Source: Anaerotruncus rubiinfantis
Lineage (GTDB): Bacteria; Bacillota; Clostridia; Oscillospirales; Ruminococcaceae
Assembly (NCBI RefSeq): GCF_900078395.1
Contig: NZ_FKLA01000008.1
Location: 509,045-573,044, forward strand
Direction of reading: 5' to 3'
DNA: 64,000 nt
Shown: piece after piece, positions 1 through 8,507 of the stretch
Layout of the letters: each line of letters opens with the position of its first letter
How positions within the stretch are numbered: position 1 is the first letter of the stretch
Position numbers and translations under genes: made by a program
The notes under the pieces: model-generated
What the model was told of the DNA's origin: nothing
Database searches by the model: none
The model's input: only the letters and a program-made list of their open reading frames with translations

Positions 1-1
1 G

Positions 2-709
2 ATGGCCATGGATCGCAAAATTCAGGCGGTTGTCACGGGTCCGATCAACAAGGAATCGATCAATCTGGCCGATCACCATTACAGTGGCCACACGGAGATC
101 TTTGCCGATTATACCCATACTCCAGATTATGCGATGCTGTTGATCGGTCAAAACCTCAAGGTCATTCATGTGACAACACATTGTTCGATGCGGGACGCAT
201 GCGATTACATTAAACACGACCGCGTGCTGTCTGTGATCAAATTGGCGGATGAAGGGATGCGCCTTTTGGGAAATGGGAACCCCAAAATCGCGGTCGCGGG
301 ACTGAACGCGCACAGCTCTGAAAACGGCCTGTTCGGCTGGGAGGAAGAAAAAGAGATTATCCCGGCGATCGAGGATGCCCGGAAGGTGGGAATTTGTGTG
401 GATGGTCCGGTTCCGCCAGACACGGTATTTGTGAAATGTGCGGCGGGGCAATACGATATTGTAGTCGCTATGTATCATGACCAGGGACACATTCCTTTGA
501 AGCTAAGCGGATTTAAACTGGATTTGGAAACCAACCGCTATTCCTCTCTCAGTGGTGTAAACTGTACGATTGGGCTGCCGATCATCCGTTCTTCTGTAGA
601 TCATGGTACCGCTTATGGGAAAGCCGGCGAGGGCCGTGCCAATGAAGAAAGTATGATGGACGCCATTCAAACCGGAATCATTATGGCAAAAAACAAATTT
701 GATTTGTAA
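2..709 (+). CDS. pdxA2: PdxA-family 4-phospho-sugar-acid dehydrogenase (5' truncated)
   Basis: NAD-dependent oxidative decarboxylase of the PdxA family. About 235 residues are present, while the family usually has about 330, so the N-terminal third lies upstream of the window. The three expected metal-ligand histidines are visible, in GHTEIFA, GLNAHSSENG and YHDQGHIPLK. PdxA proper acts in pyridoxal phosphate synthesis. PdxA2 paralogues oxidise 4-phospho-D-threonate or 4-phospho-D-erythronate and are encoded beside a DUF1537 kinase. Such a kinase lies two genes downstream, so the catabolic PdxA2 role is inferred. It is the first visible gene of a tight three-gene operon. Confidence 0.85.
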   Translation: MAMDRKIQAVVTGPINKESINLADHHYSGHTEIFADYTHTPDYAMLLIGQNLKVIHVTTHCSMRDACDYIKHDRVLSVIKLADEGMRLLGNGNPKIAVAGLNAHSSENGLFGWEEEKEIIPAIEDARKVGICVDGPVPPDTVFVKCAAGQYDIVVAMYHDQGHIPLKLSGFKLDLETNRYSSLSGVNCTIGLPIIRSSVDHGTAYGKAGEGRANEESMMDAIQTGIIMAKNKFDL

Positions 710-721
710 GGGATGCAGGAT

Positions 722-1789
722 ATGAATCAAAAAACAATGTGTGGAGTTTTGAAAGAAAGTCCGGCTCCCGGTGCAGTTTACCGCACCGACCTGCCGGTTC
801 CCAAAGTAGGTCCCAATGACATTCTGGTCAAGATTCGTGCAGTTGCTATCTGTGGCACGGATCTACATATTATGGAATGGAACGCTTATGCATCCGAACG
901 CGTACCGGCCCCAATGGTATTCGGGCATGAATTTTCTGGCGATATTGTTGAGGTTGGCTCAAATGTAACTGAGTTCAAGGTGGGTGATCGGATTGCGGCC
1001 GAGACGCATATCCCTTGCAACCACTGCCAGCAATGCGTAACCGGTCACCGTCATATTTGCGAAAATATGAAGATCATCGGCGTGCATGTACCTGGCGCGT
1101 TTGCTGAGTACATCTCTATTCCGCAGGATTGCGCCTATAAAATAGCCGACAGCGTCAGCTATAAAATGGGAGCGATGCTGGAGCCCATGGGCGTCGGCGT
1201 TCATGGTGTTTCTGTTGCTGATGTGGAAGACAAAAATGTTGTGATTTTTGGTTGTGGTCCGATTGGCCTAATGGCGATTGGTGCGGCTAAGGTTTGGGGT
1301 GCGAAAAAGATTGTTGCCGTTGACGTATTTGACGACAAGTTGGAAATTGCCAAAAAAATGGGCGCGGCTGTCTGCGTAAACTCCAAGTTCCAAGTAGCCA
1401 CGGAAATCATTCCAAAGGCATTTGACGGTGCATATGCCGATGTTGTGATCGATTATACAGGCGCAAATTCGGCCATTTTACAGGGACTTGCCTCTGTTAA
1501 AAAGGGTGGGAAAATGGTTCTGGTGGGATTGACAAATAAAGAATTAAGTCTCGATTTGTCAAACCAGATCATTTATAAGGAGCTGACGATCGTTGGCGTA
1601 ACAGGCCGGCTGATGTATCAAACCTGGAAAGAGTGTGAAGAAATTCTGGAATCTGACGACTTTCATTTAGACGCCGTGGTAGGCGGTATTTATCCGCTGG
1701 AATCATTTCAGTCCGCTTTTGATGACATTCAGGCTGGAAAGCCCGGAAAAATGATTTTAGTACCTAGGACATCACAAGATATTGAATGA
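722..1789 (+). CDS. Zinc-dependent medium-chain dehydrogenase (Tdh/sorbitol dehydrogenase-like)
   Basis: MDR-superfamily alcohol dehydrogenase of about 355 residues. The N-terminal domain shows the catalytic zinc motifs (CGTDLH, GHEFSGDIVEVG) and the structural zinc cysteine cluster (CNHCQQCVTGHRHIC). The Rossmann nucleotide site reads GCGPIGLMAIGAAK. An in-frame ATG at 713 exists, but the one at 722 sits 9 bases after AAGGG and is preferred. It lies between the PdxA-like dehydrogenase and a four-carbon acid sugar kinase, so it probably oxidises the free sugar acid or polyol at the start of that pathway. The actual substrate cannot be read from sequence. Confidence 0.85.
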   Translation: MNQKTMCGVLKESPAPGAVYRTDLPVPKVGPNDILVKIRAVAICGTDLHIMEWNAYASERVPAPMVFGHEFSGDIVEVGSNVTEFKVGDRIAAETHIPCNHCQQCVTGHRHICENMKIIGVHVPGAFAEYISIPQDCAYKIADSVSYKMGAMLEPMGVGVHGVSVADVEDKNVVIFGCGPIGLMAIGAAKVWGAKKIVAVDVFDDKLEIAKKMGAAVCVNSKFQVATEIIPKAFDGAYADVVIDYTGANSAILQGLASVKKGGKMVLVGLTNKELSLDLSNQIIYKELTIVGVTGRLMYQTWKECEEILESDDFHLDAVVGGIYPLESFQSAFDDIQAGKPGKMILVPRTSQDIE

Positions 1790-1799
1790 GCATGCAAAA

Positions 1800-3083
1800 A
1801 TGGTACGGTTTTTAATTCTTGCAGATGATTTCACAGGAGCAATGGACACCGGCGTTCAGTTTTCGAAAAAGGGGTTTCGGACTTGGGTAACCGCCGAGCG
1901 CTTCCCGGATTTCAAATATCTGTTTTCTAAATATGACGTTTTGTCCATGGATTTGGAAACGCGGCATTTGACAAAAGAGGAAGCATATGCGGTTGTATAT
2001 CGGACTGCTTTGGCTGCCTACAAGGTAGGGGTTCGTCATTTTTATAAAAAAACGGACTCCGCTTTGCGTGGGAACATTGGAGCTGAATTATCCGCACTGC
2101 TAGATGCATCCAAAATGGATGTGCTGCACTTTGCTCCTGCTTTTCCTCAAAATGGACGTATCACAAAAAATGGGCTCCAGTATGTAAATGGGACACTTTT
2201 AGAAAACAGCGTTTTCGCAAAAGACCCCTTTGAGCCAATAAAATTCAGTAGTGTGTCAGATATCATTTTCCAACAAAGCAAAACACCTGTAATCCAGATT
2301 TCAGCCGATGGGAATTGGGGGAGCACAGATGTTTCTCCTACTCCTAAAATAGTTGTCTATGATGCCAGTACGGATGCTGATTTGGATAAAATTGGAGGTC
2401 GTGTCTTTAAGGAAGATGAGACGTGTGTTTTATCCGGATGCGCCGGATTTGCAGATGCTTTGTGCAGAATACTTCCCGATCAGATCAAACATCCCTTCTG
2501 TAGAAGCCCGGAAGAAACCGTGTTATTAGTGGCGGGAAGTGTAAATCAAATTACGATTGACCAAATGCAATATGCCAAAGAGATAGGTTATGCATCATTT
2601 ACTCTAACACCAGCACAAAAATACTCCTCAGATTTTGTACAAGGCGGAGAATGTGAAAGGTTAGCAAAGCAGATTGCAGATACGATTAAAAAACACAAAC
2701 GTGTGTTGATCGAGTCAGTCAGCGAAAGAAGCCAGTTGAATGTGGCGGATGCCTGCCAGAGAGACGGCTTTTTCATAAAAAAAATGCGGGGGCTTGTCTG
2801 CAAAAATATCAGCGAGTTGGTTGTCATGGTTTTCAAGCAGGTCAAGCTTGGAAGCCTGGCTGTATTCGGTGGTGATTCTCTTTACGAAACCATGAAACGG
2901 CTCGGAAGCAAAGGAATAGAACCACAGATGGAGTTGTCTTCTGGTGTGGTGGTGTCTATGTCGCAAGTAAATGATCAGCCGTTTTGTGTGATATCGAAGT
3001 CTGGAGGACTTGGTACCTTAGAGCTCGCGGAACAAATCGATCGATTTATGGCAGAATCTAGGGATGCAAATTATTTCCAATAA
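1800..3083 (+). CDS. Four-carbon acid sugar kinase (DUF1537 family)
   Basis: Kinase of the DtnK/OtnK family, which phosphorylates D-threonate, erythronate or related four-carbon acids. The family N-terminal signature FLILADDFTGAMDTGVQF is present, as is KKTDSALRGNIGAEL. The C-terminal nucleotide-binding domain has VAGSVNQIT and a GGLGTLE segment. Length is about 427 residues, normal for the family. A TTG at 1782 is in frame, but the ATG at 1800 fits the usual N-terminus better. It overlaps or abuts the preceding dehydrogenase. Together with the PdxA-like enzyme it would form kinase plus decarboxylating dehydrogenase, giving dihydroxyacetone phosphate. Substrate choice (threonate or erythronate) is undetermined. 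Confidence 0.85.
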   Translation: MVRFLILADDFTGAMDTGVQFSKKGFRTWVTAERFPDFKYLFSKYDVLSMDLETRHLTKEEAYAVVYRTALAAYKVGVRHFYKKTDSALRGNIGAELSALLDASKMDVLHFAPAFPQNGRITKNGLQYVNGTLLENSVFAKDPFEPIKFSSVSDIIFQQSKTPVIQISADGNWGSTDVSPTPKIVVYDASTDADLDKIGGRVFKEDETCVLSGCAGFADALCRILPDQIKHPFCRSPEETVLLVAGSVNQITIDQMQYAKEIGYASFTLTPAQKYSSDFVQGGECERLAKQIADTIKKHKRVLIESVSERSQLNVADACQRDGFFIKKMRGLVCKNISELVVMVFKQVKLGSLAVFGGDSLYETMKRLGSKGIEPQMELSSGVVVSMSQVNDQPFCVISKSGGLGTLELAEQIDRFMAESRDANYFQ

Positions 3084-3269
3084 CGGAAAAAGTATTTTCA
3101 GACAGCCGCGCTGCACACGATTTTTGTCACAGAATGAATGTTTGGCGTTTTTGAAGCTGATTTTCTATTGTCATTACGGAATAATGCTATAAAAAGAAGT
3201 GCATCAAAAGAGCGGAAGATGCGGTGCCTTCCCACAATCGTACATTTTAAATCAGGTGGAGAGCGACAT

Positions 3270-3309
3270 AAAAACAGGGGTGAGAAAATGACTCTCGCCC
3301 CTGTTTTTA
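3270..3309 (+). terminator. Rho-independent terminator after the sugar-acid operon
   Basis: A roughly 14-bp stem (AAAACAGGGGTGAG with a G-U-tolerant complement) and a short A-rich loop are followed by a T run. It ends the operon of 2-3083. The 3084-3269 interval has no convincing gene. Confidence 0.7.
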
Positions 3310-3319
3310 TATCGCGATA

Positions 3320-3347
3320 TCCTCCAGTTCCAATTGGAACTGGAGGA
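3320..3347. repeat. 28-bp perfect palindrome
   Basis: A perfect 28-bp palindrome centred on CCAATTGG, with arms TCCTCCAGTTCC. A T run follows, and directly before it is a second 12-bp palindrome (ATATCGCGATAT, 3309-3320). It could be a second terminator cruciform or an operator. No adjacent gene decides between these. Confidence 0.5.
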
Positions 3348-3444
3348 ATTTTTTGTATGTCAGATTCCATGATTTGTGGCATACTGTTTCGTTAGATGTT
3401 AAGTATTTTTGCTATTAATCTAACCTTGATTCTAGTCTCTCAAC

Positions 3445-3503
3445 TCAAAAAACGAAAACCTTGCGAATCGGCTAGATAAGCCAATTTACAAGGTTTTCGT
3501 TCT
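3445..3503 (-). terminator. Terminator of the tRNA operon
   Basis: On the minus strand a 13-bp stem (AACGAAAACCTTG and its complement) encloses an inner hairpin and ends in a T6 run. It lies just beyond tRNA-Ala. Confidence 0.75.
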
Positions 3504-3504
3504 G

Positions 3505-3580
<76 letters not shown>

Positions 3581-3585
3581 AGATA

Positions 3586-3661
3586 TGGTGATCCATCGGA
3601 GATTCGAACTCCGGACACCCTGATTAAAAGTCAGGTGCTCTGCCGGCTGAGCTAATGGATC
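3586..3661 (-). tRNA. tRNA-Lys (anticodon TTT)
   Basis: A 76-nt cloverleaf with encoded CCA. The anticodon stem CCTGA/TCAGG holds loop CTTTTAA, giving anticodon TTT (lysine). Acceptor GATCCAT pairs with ATGGATC, and the T-arm is CGGAG-TTCGAAT-CTCCG. It is five bases upstream of tRNA-Ala and co-transcribed with it. Confidence 0.95.
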
Positions 3662-3705
3662 ATTCTGCGCAGTCAGAACAGAAGCACTCTGTACGACGCT
3701 AGATT

Positions 3706-3734
3706 ATTATAGCAAACAGAGGAGGGCTTGTCAA
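3706..3734 (-). promoter_or_regulatory. Sigma-A promoter of the tRNA-Lys/Ala operon
   Basis: The minus strand reads TTGACA, a 17-bp spacer and TATAAT: a perfect consensus promoter about 45 bases upstream of tRNA-Lys. Confidence 0.88.
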
Positions 3735-3859
3735 CTATTTTGCCAGAATTTTTTACAGAAAACTGATTTGACAAATCCCGACAGAAAAACCCTAGTGACA
3801 AAAATTATAAAAAGGGGTAAAATAAGAACATATATTCGGCTTGACGGGAGATGAGCTGT

Positions 3860-5899
3860 ATGGCAAATGCGCAGCAGGACATCCGTGCACTGCGCGGTGT
3901 AGGCGAGCAGCGCGCACAAACGCTGCAAAAGCTTGGCGTCAGGACTGTTGGAGACCTGTTGATGCATTACCCGCGCGGGTATATCGACCTGTCCAAACCC
4001 TGTGAAATCGCTGCCGCACCGCTTGAGACGCCATGCTCGGTGCTGGCGACAGTGATCAAAAAACACGGAGAGGCGCGTCTGCGCGGAGGGCTCAAGCTCT
4101 ATAAGATCACAGTCGCGGATGATTCCGGATCGATGACGCTTATTTTTTATAATGCCAAATTTACTGTTGACGCGTTGGAATATGATGTTCCATATCTTTT
4201 TTACGGAAGGGTCGAAGGCAACCTTCTGCGCCGTACAATGAATGCGCCTCAGGTTTATCCGGCGCGGGCGGACCGCCCCTATCTTCCGGTTTATCCGCTG
4301 ACGCAGGGGCTCTCTGCAAAGGTGTTGACCGGATTGGTGGAACAGGCGCTCTCACAGAATCCGCAGCTGCCGGAGGTGCTTCCGAAACCAATCAGGGAAC
4401 GTTACGGGTTGGATGGCATCATGGAGGCAATTCGGGGAATCCATCTGCCCGCGTGTACAGAAGCTTTGGAACGAGCGAAAAAACGGCTCATCTTCGAAGA
4501 ACTCTTTACGCTTGCCGTGGGCGTGGGGATGCTGAAAACGCGTGCGCAGACCTGCCGGGCGGCCTCGATGCAGCCGCATTCATTGCAGAAATTTTATGAT
4601 GCGTTGCCGTTTACCCTGACCGGTGCGCAACAGCGCGCGATCGGCGACCTGACAATGGATATGCAGCGCACAGTCCCGGCAAACCGCCTGGTCCAGGGAG
4701 ACGTCGGATCGGGAAAGACGATGGTTGCCGCGGCGGGAGCCTATTTTGCATTCCTATCGGGCGCACAGTCAGCCATTATGGCTCCTACCGAACTGTTGGC
4801 ACGGCAGCATTATGAGGGACTTTTACCGCTCCTGTCCGGGCTTGGGATGCGGGTCGGACTGCTTACCGGATCGATGCCGCCTGCACAAAAGCGGGAGATG
4901 CACGCGAAGCTGGCGGCAGGAGAGATCGACCTCTGTGTCGGGACCCATGCGCTTCTTTCACATGGGGTGGAATTTCAAAATCTTGCACTGGTCGTCACTG
5001 ATGAACAGCATCGGTTTGGCGTCGCGCAGCGCGCCGCGCTTCAGCAGAAGGGTCGGCATGCGCATACGCTGGTCATGTCAGCCACGCCGATCCCACGCAC
5101 TTTGGCGCTTATGGTTTATGGGGAACTGGATATCTCGGTGATTGATGAGCTGCCGCCAAACCGCAAACCGATTATGACCTACAAGATCAGCTCAGGAAAG
5201 CGCGACAGGGCGTTCAGTTTCATCCGGAAACATCTGGATCAGGGTTTGCAGGCATATATTGTCTGTCCCCTGATTGAAGCGGGTGAGGAGCAGACCGGCA
5301 TGCAGGCCGCGAGCGATTACGTCCTGTCGCTGGCTTCGGGTGCGTTTTCCGGTTACACGGTGGGGCTTTTGCATGGGAAGATGAAGGCAGCCGATAAAGA
5401 TCGGACGATGTCCGATTTTAAGGATGGGAAAATCCAGCTTTTGGTTTCCACCACTGTGGTGGAGGTGGGAGTGGACGTGCCGAACGCGGTGATCATGATG
5501 GTCGAGAACGCCGAACGCTTTGGCCTGAGCCAGCTGCATCAGCTGCGCGGACGGGTTGGGCGCGGCAGGGCGCAAAGCTACTGCATTCTGCTTTCCGACA
5601 GCCGCAGTCCGGATACGCTGGACCGGCTTCAGATGCTCTGCCGCTCGCAGAGCGGTTTCGAGCTGGCCGAATACGACTTGAAAACGCGCGGTCCGGGAAA
5701 TTTCCTCGGCCAGCAGCAGCATGGCCTGCCGCAGCTGCGTATCGCGGACCTTTCCACCGACGTGCGCCAGGTGGAAGAAGCGCAGGAGGCGGCGCGGATC
5801 GTGCTGGCGCAGGATCCAGCACTCGAAGCGCCGGAACACGCCGCGCTCAAAACCGCCGTTGAACGAATGATGGATGCCGTTGGGGACAGGCCCAATTGA
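3860..5899 (+). CDS. recG: ATP-dependent DNA helicase RecG
   Basis: Superfamily 2 helicase that remodels stalled forks and Holliday junctions. Length is about 679 residues, normal for RecG. An N-terminal wedge/OB domain (first 250 residues) precedes Walker A GDVGSGKT near residue 280, the DEQH box (TDEQHRFGV) and motif III SATPIPRT. Motif VI is QLRGRVGRG, and the RecG C-terminal signature KTRGPGNFLGQQQHG follows. The ATG at 3860 is 9 bases after GGGAG and is preferred to an in-frame ATG at 3851. It stands alone, between the divergent tRNA operon and a GC-rich intergenic stretch. Confidence 0.97.
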   Translation: MANAQQDIRALRGVGEQRAQTLQKLGVRTVGDLLMHYPRGYIDLSKPCEIAAAPLETPCSVLATVIKKHGEARLRGGLKLYKITVADDSGSMTLIFYNAKFTVDALEYDVPYLFYGRVEGNLLRRTMNAPQVYPARADRPYLPVYPLTQGLSAKVLTGLVEQALSQNPQLPEVLPKPIRERYGLDGIMEAIRGIHLPACTEALERAKKRLIFEELFTLAVGVGMLKTRAQTCRAASMQPHSLQKFYDALPFTLTGAQQRAIGDLTMDMQRTVPANRLVQGDVGSGKTMVAAAGAYFAFLSGAQSAIMAPTELLARQHYEGLLPLLSGLGMRVGLLTGSMPPAQKREMHAKLAAGEIDLCVGTHALLSHGVEFQNLALVVTDEQHRFGVAQRAALQQKGRHAHTLVMSATPIPRTLALMVYGELDISVIDELPPNRKPIMTYKISSGKRDRAFSFIRKHLDQGLQAYIVCPLIEAGEEQTGMQAASDYVLSLASGAFSGYTVGLLHGKMKAADKDRTMSDFKDGKIQLLVSTTVVEVGVDVPNAVIMMVENAERFGLSQLHQLRGRVGRGRAQSYCILLSDSRSPDTLDRLQMLCRSQSGFELAEYDLKTRGPGNFLGQQQHGLPQLRIADLSTDVRQVEEAQEAARIVLAQDPALEAPEHAALKTAVERMMDAVGDRPN

Positions 5900-5982
5900 C
5901 GCGGCCTGCCCGGTTCAGCCGTACAGCCTGCGCTGTCCGGCATTCGCCGGAGCGCGCCGACGGCGCGACGGCCGCTCGAAGG

Positions 5983-6028
5983 GGGCCGCAGGCCCCCTTC
6001 GGAACGGGCCGCAGGCCCCCTTCGGAAC
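5983..6028. repeat. Tandem 23-bp GC-rich repeat
   Basis: Two exact head-to-tail copies of a 23-bp unit, each with a GGGCCGCAGGCCC palindromic core. A third partial unit may follow. The surrounding 5900-6150 is extremely GC-rich with several overlapping short open frames in all phases and no convincing gene. Confidence 0.7.
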
Positions 6029-6150
6029 CCCCGCAGGGAGCCGTCTGCGACGGCCCGCCGCCAAAAGCGGCGGATGAGGTACAAGGAGTGCCTGCGGCAC
6101 GATTTGAGCCTTTCACTTTGGAAGGAAGGGGGCCGTGGGGAAGGACGAGG

Positions 6151-6193
6151 AGCACGAAAGACTTGCGGACGGGAGCCGCAAGTCTTTCGTGCT
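6151..6193. terminator. Bidirectional terminator between recG and the NTF2-like gene
   Basis: A perfect 18-bp stem starting AGCACGAAAGACTTGCGG with a 7-base loop. It abuts the stop codon of the minus-strand gene. Confidence 0.75.
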
Positions 6194-6532
6194 TCAGAGT
6201 GGGTAAATATTGAGGCGTTTGATTTTTCCTTCGCTGTCGATTTCGGAAAGGAAGGCGGTGACCGGAACGACTTTGCCGTTATAGGTGATGAAATACCAGA
6301 CGGTAGTGTCGTTGAGGTGTTTCACTGAAGTGATCCGGAATGGGCCGCCATTAAAGCCGAATTTATGATGGAACATCATTTCGATGGCCATTTTCCCTTC
6401 GAGATGCAGGGTATCCTGCCCTACTTTGATGAGCGAGGAATCGTGCAGTACGCCGTAATCGTTAAAGAGGTCCGCAAGGCAAGCGCAGTTGCCTTCCTGC
6501 ATGCAGTGGATATATTGTTCGAGAATTTTCAT
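6194..6532 (-). CDS. Small NTF2-like/SnoaL-like fold protein
   Basis: A 112-residue protein starting MKILEQYIHCMQEGN. AAAGGAG lies 10 bases before the ATG. The pattern fits the NTF2-like/SnoaL superfamily: an N-terminal helix with an acidic loop (LADLFNDYGVLHD), then alternating strands ending TAFLSEIDSEGKIKRLNIYPL. Members include ketosteroid isomerases, bile-acid 7-alpha-dehydratase and many non-enzymes. No catalytic residue set can be assigned. It is 19 bases downstream of the SDR gene on the same strand, so the two are probably co-transcribed and act on one substrate. Confidence 0.6.
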   Translation of the reverse strand: MKILEQYIHCMQEGNCACLADLFNDYGVLHDSSLIKVGQDTLHLEGKMAIEMMFHHKFGFNGGPFRITSVKHLNDTTVWYFITYNGKVVPVTAFLSEIDSEGKIKRLNIYPL

Positions 6533-6551
6533 CGTTCGGATGCTCCTTTCC

Positions 6552-7325
6552 TTAAATCTGTTCCGAGCGCAGCAGCGCGTCAATGCCGCCGTCCACAAAG
6601 AGAATGATACCGTTGATCCCGCTTGCTTCCTTTGAGGCAAGGAAACAGATGCCGTTGGCGATTTCGACCGCATCGAGGAATTCCCGGCGGCCGTACCGGG
6701 TGGGGATCGGGATCAGCAGCGCGGCATCCATCTGCGCGGCGGTCATACTCTGGGTCATGGGGGTGGTGGTGTTGCCGGGCGCGACCGCGTTAATCCGCAG
6801 CCCGTCCGCAGCCCAGGAGGGCGAAACCCGGCGCACCCATTTGGCGAGCGCGCGTTTGGAGGAGCTGTAAGCGGATGGGGCCAATTCGCGCGGGAGGTCT
6901 TTGGCAAATTCCATCGCGCGTTCTTCATCCATGACATTGGCGAGCATGTCGACCCAGTCCATCCGTACCGTCATATTGGTGATCGAGTTGGAGGAGGTGA
7001 TGACACAGCATCCTTTTCTCATTTTGAGCAGATCGCGGACTCCTTCGGCCAATTGAACCGAAGCGAAAAAGTTGAGCGCGAAGATCACGGGGATCGGCGC
7101 GGTGGGGCCGACGCCTGCATTGCAGATCATTGCGTCGATGCCGTCCGGAAAACGCCGGTGGACTTCTGCGATGGCGCCTTTTCGGCCTTCCGGGGTGGAA
7201 AGGTCGGCGGTGTAATCGCCGCCCTTGTAGTCAATATTGAATACCTCATGCCCTTGTTCCTGCAATTTCTCTCGGGCAGCGGCACCGATGCCCGTCGTCG
7301 CGCCGGTCATGACATAGATTGCCAT
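6552..7325 (-). CDS. SDR oxidoreductase resembling 3-alpha-hydroxysteroid dehydrogenase/carbonyl reductase
   Basis: A 257-residue short-chain dehydrogenase. The nucleotide-binding motif is TGATTGIGAA, the NAG motif is CNAGVG, and the active-site YSSSK has SSNS as the likely catalytic serine region. The N-terminal DLSTPEGRKGAIAEV and C-terminal VDGGIDALLR resemble the Comamonas HsdA type more than FabG, judged from memory. It is preceded by GGAGG 9 bases before the ATG. It is probably co-transcribed with the NTF2-like gene. Steroid or bile-acid activity is a hypothesis; other carbonyl substrates are equally possible. Confidence 0.75.
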   Translation of the reverse strand: MAIYVMTGATTGIGAAAREKLQEQGHEVFNIDYKGGDYTADLSTPEGRKGAIAEVHRRFPDGIDAMICNAGVGPTAPIPVIFALNFFASVQLAEGVRDLLKMRKGCCVITSSNSITNMTVRMDWVDMLANVMDEERAMEFAKDLPRELAPSAYSSSKRALAKWVRRVSPSWAADGLRINAVAPGNTTTPMTQSMTAAQMDAALLIPIPTRYGRREFLDAVEIANGICFLASKEASGINGIILFVDGGIDALLRSEQI

Positions 7326-7556
7326 TGATGCATTCCTCCATTCTATGAATGATAATAATTTATTGGATGCTTTTAGATTATCATCCGTTTTTTAAATTGT
7401 CAATTTTAATATTTCTTTCACAATCGGTATTTAATGCGCTTTGATGGAGCTTTTAATGAGATTTTAGTTGATTCGAATTGATAAAAAATTATCTTATACA
7501 AATATGGTATATTTTAAAGGGCCATTCTTTGGAAACTCGCACAAAACAAAGGAAAA

Positions 7557-7576
7557 GCCAGCCGGAAACGGCTGGC
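7557..7576. terminator. Short GC hairpin
   Basis: GCCAGCC-GGAAAC-GGCTGGC lies in the AT-rich 7326-7655 gap upstream of the SDR gene. It lacks a clear T run, so it may be a terminator remnant. Confidence 0.4.
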
Positions 7577-7621
7577 AATCTATATAAAAATGAAAGAAAT
7601 TTTTCTCCATGCTGCAACATA

Positions 7622-7651
7622 AAACTCCCCGGCCAATCGGTCGGGGAGTTT
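7622..7651 (-). terminator. Terminator of the F420-ligase-like gene
   Basis: A 10-bp stem, AAACTCCCCG and its complement. On the minus strand it is followed by TTTTAT, five bases after the stop codon of the upstream gene. Confidence 0.7.
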
Positions 7652-7655
7652 GGTT

Positions 7656-8402
7656 TTACGCTTTGCGGATGACGCCCATAGGGGTTTGTTCGCTGCACTG
7701 GCCAAGGGGGTTGTCCTTGAGAATTTTGCAGAGCAGGCCGCGGTCGATTGATTTGTCCGAGGTGCCGAGGATCTGTCCCTCGAGGTCGTTGATGTCGGTG
7801 ATGGCAACCGGGTGCCCGATTTTTTTTGCGATATCGGCGGCCACCTCGTCCGGCTTGTCCGGGCCGAGGACGACATATTCATTATATGGCGGAAGGGTAA
7901 AATCACAGGGCCCGTCGATACTGCGCGCCTTGTAGCCGGCAATATTGTAGAACCATCCGCGGATACCGAACAGCTTACCAACGGCGGAAACCGCCGCCGC
8001 AAAAAGGATGCGGATAGTACCGCATTCCCGCAGGGCCATTTCCATGGTTTCGGGCATCGCGAGGCCGATGCCATAGGGGGTGCGCAGAACAAAACGGCTT
8101 AAAAACCGCGCCAACGGGCGGGGATGGATGTCCTTCAGGGGGATGGCGCGTTTCTGGGTGCAGGCGACCGCTTTCTCGGTGATGAAAAGGATGTCGCCAT
8201 CCTGCAGGACCGGGGAGCCATACTTGTCCGCAACCTCAACAATGTTGTCCGCATCGGTGATGACATGGGTTTTGATGCAGAGCCTGCGGTAATCCACACC
8301 GTCCACTGTGATGACTTCGTTCTTCTCCGGATTTACCACATATCCGGCCGCCGCTTCCGGCTGCCCGGCGGCTTGGTTTGCTTCATTGACTTCGTTTGCC
8401 AT
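7656..8402 (-). CDS. Coenzyme F420:L-glutamate ligase-like (CofE-domain) protein
   Basis: A 248-residue protein that resembles the CofE fold family found in many F420-lacking Firmicutes. Supporting stretches are an N-terminal low-complexity leader (A/E/Q rich, residues 1-25), the core IKTHVITDADNIVEV, DGDILFITEKAVACTQKR and the family-like IGHPVAITDINDLEGQILG. CofE adds glutamates to F420-0 in methanogens and actinobacteria. No other F420 gene is in the window, so the substrate here is unknown. It is monocistronic with its own terminator. Confidence 0.7.
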   Translation of the reverse strand: MANEVNEANQAAGQPEAAAGYVVNPEKNEVITVDGVDYRRLCIKTHVITDADNIVEVADKYGSPVLQDGDILFITEKAVACTQKRAIPLKDIHPRPLARFLSRFVLRTPYGIGLAMPETMEMALRECGTIRILFAAAVSAVGKLFGIRGWFYNIAGYKARSIDGPCDFTLPPYNEYVVLGPDKPDEVAADIAKKIGHPVAITDINDLEGQILGTSDKSIDRGLLCKILKDNPLGQCSEQTPMGVIRKA

Positions 8403-8507
8403 TTAAAACGCCTGCCTTACCAATTTATTCATATCGCTATTCTGGAATGAAAACATTCAAATTATACAATAAAGGGCCTGTCCCGTCAATTCCCGGCGTC
8501 CGCTGCT

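Noticed and set aside
3138..3395. Open frames in the recG/tRNA upstream gap
   Set aside because: They run across the terminator and palindromes, lack an SD and match nothing.
5874..6328. Several overlapping ORFs in the GC-rich gap after recG
   Set aside because: All frames are open because of base composition; arginine/proline/alanine-rich repeats with no SD.
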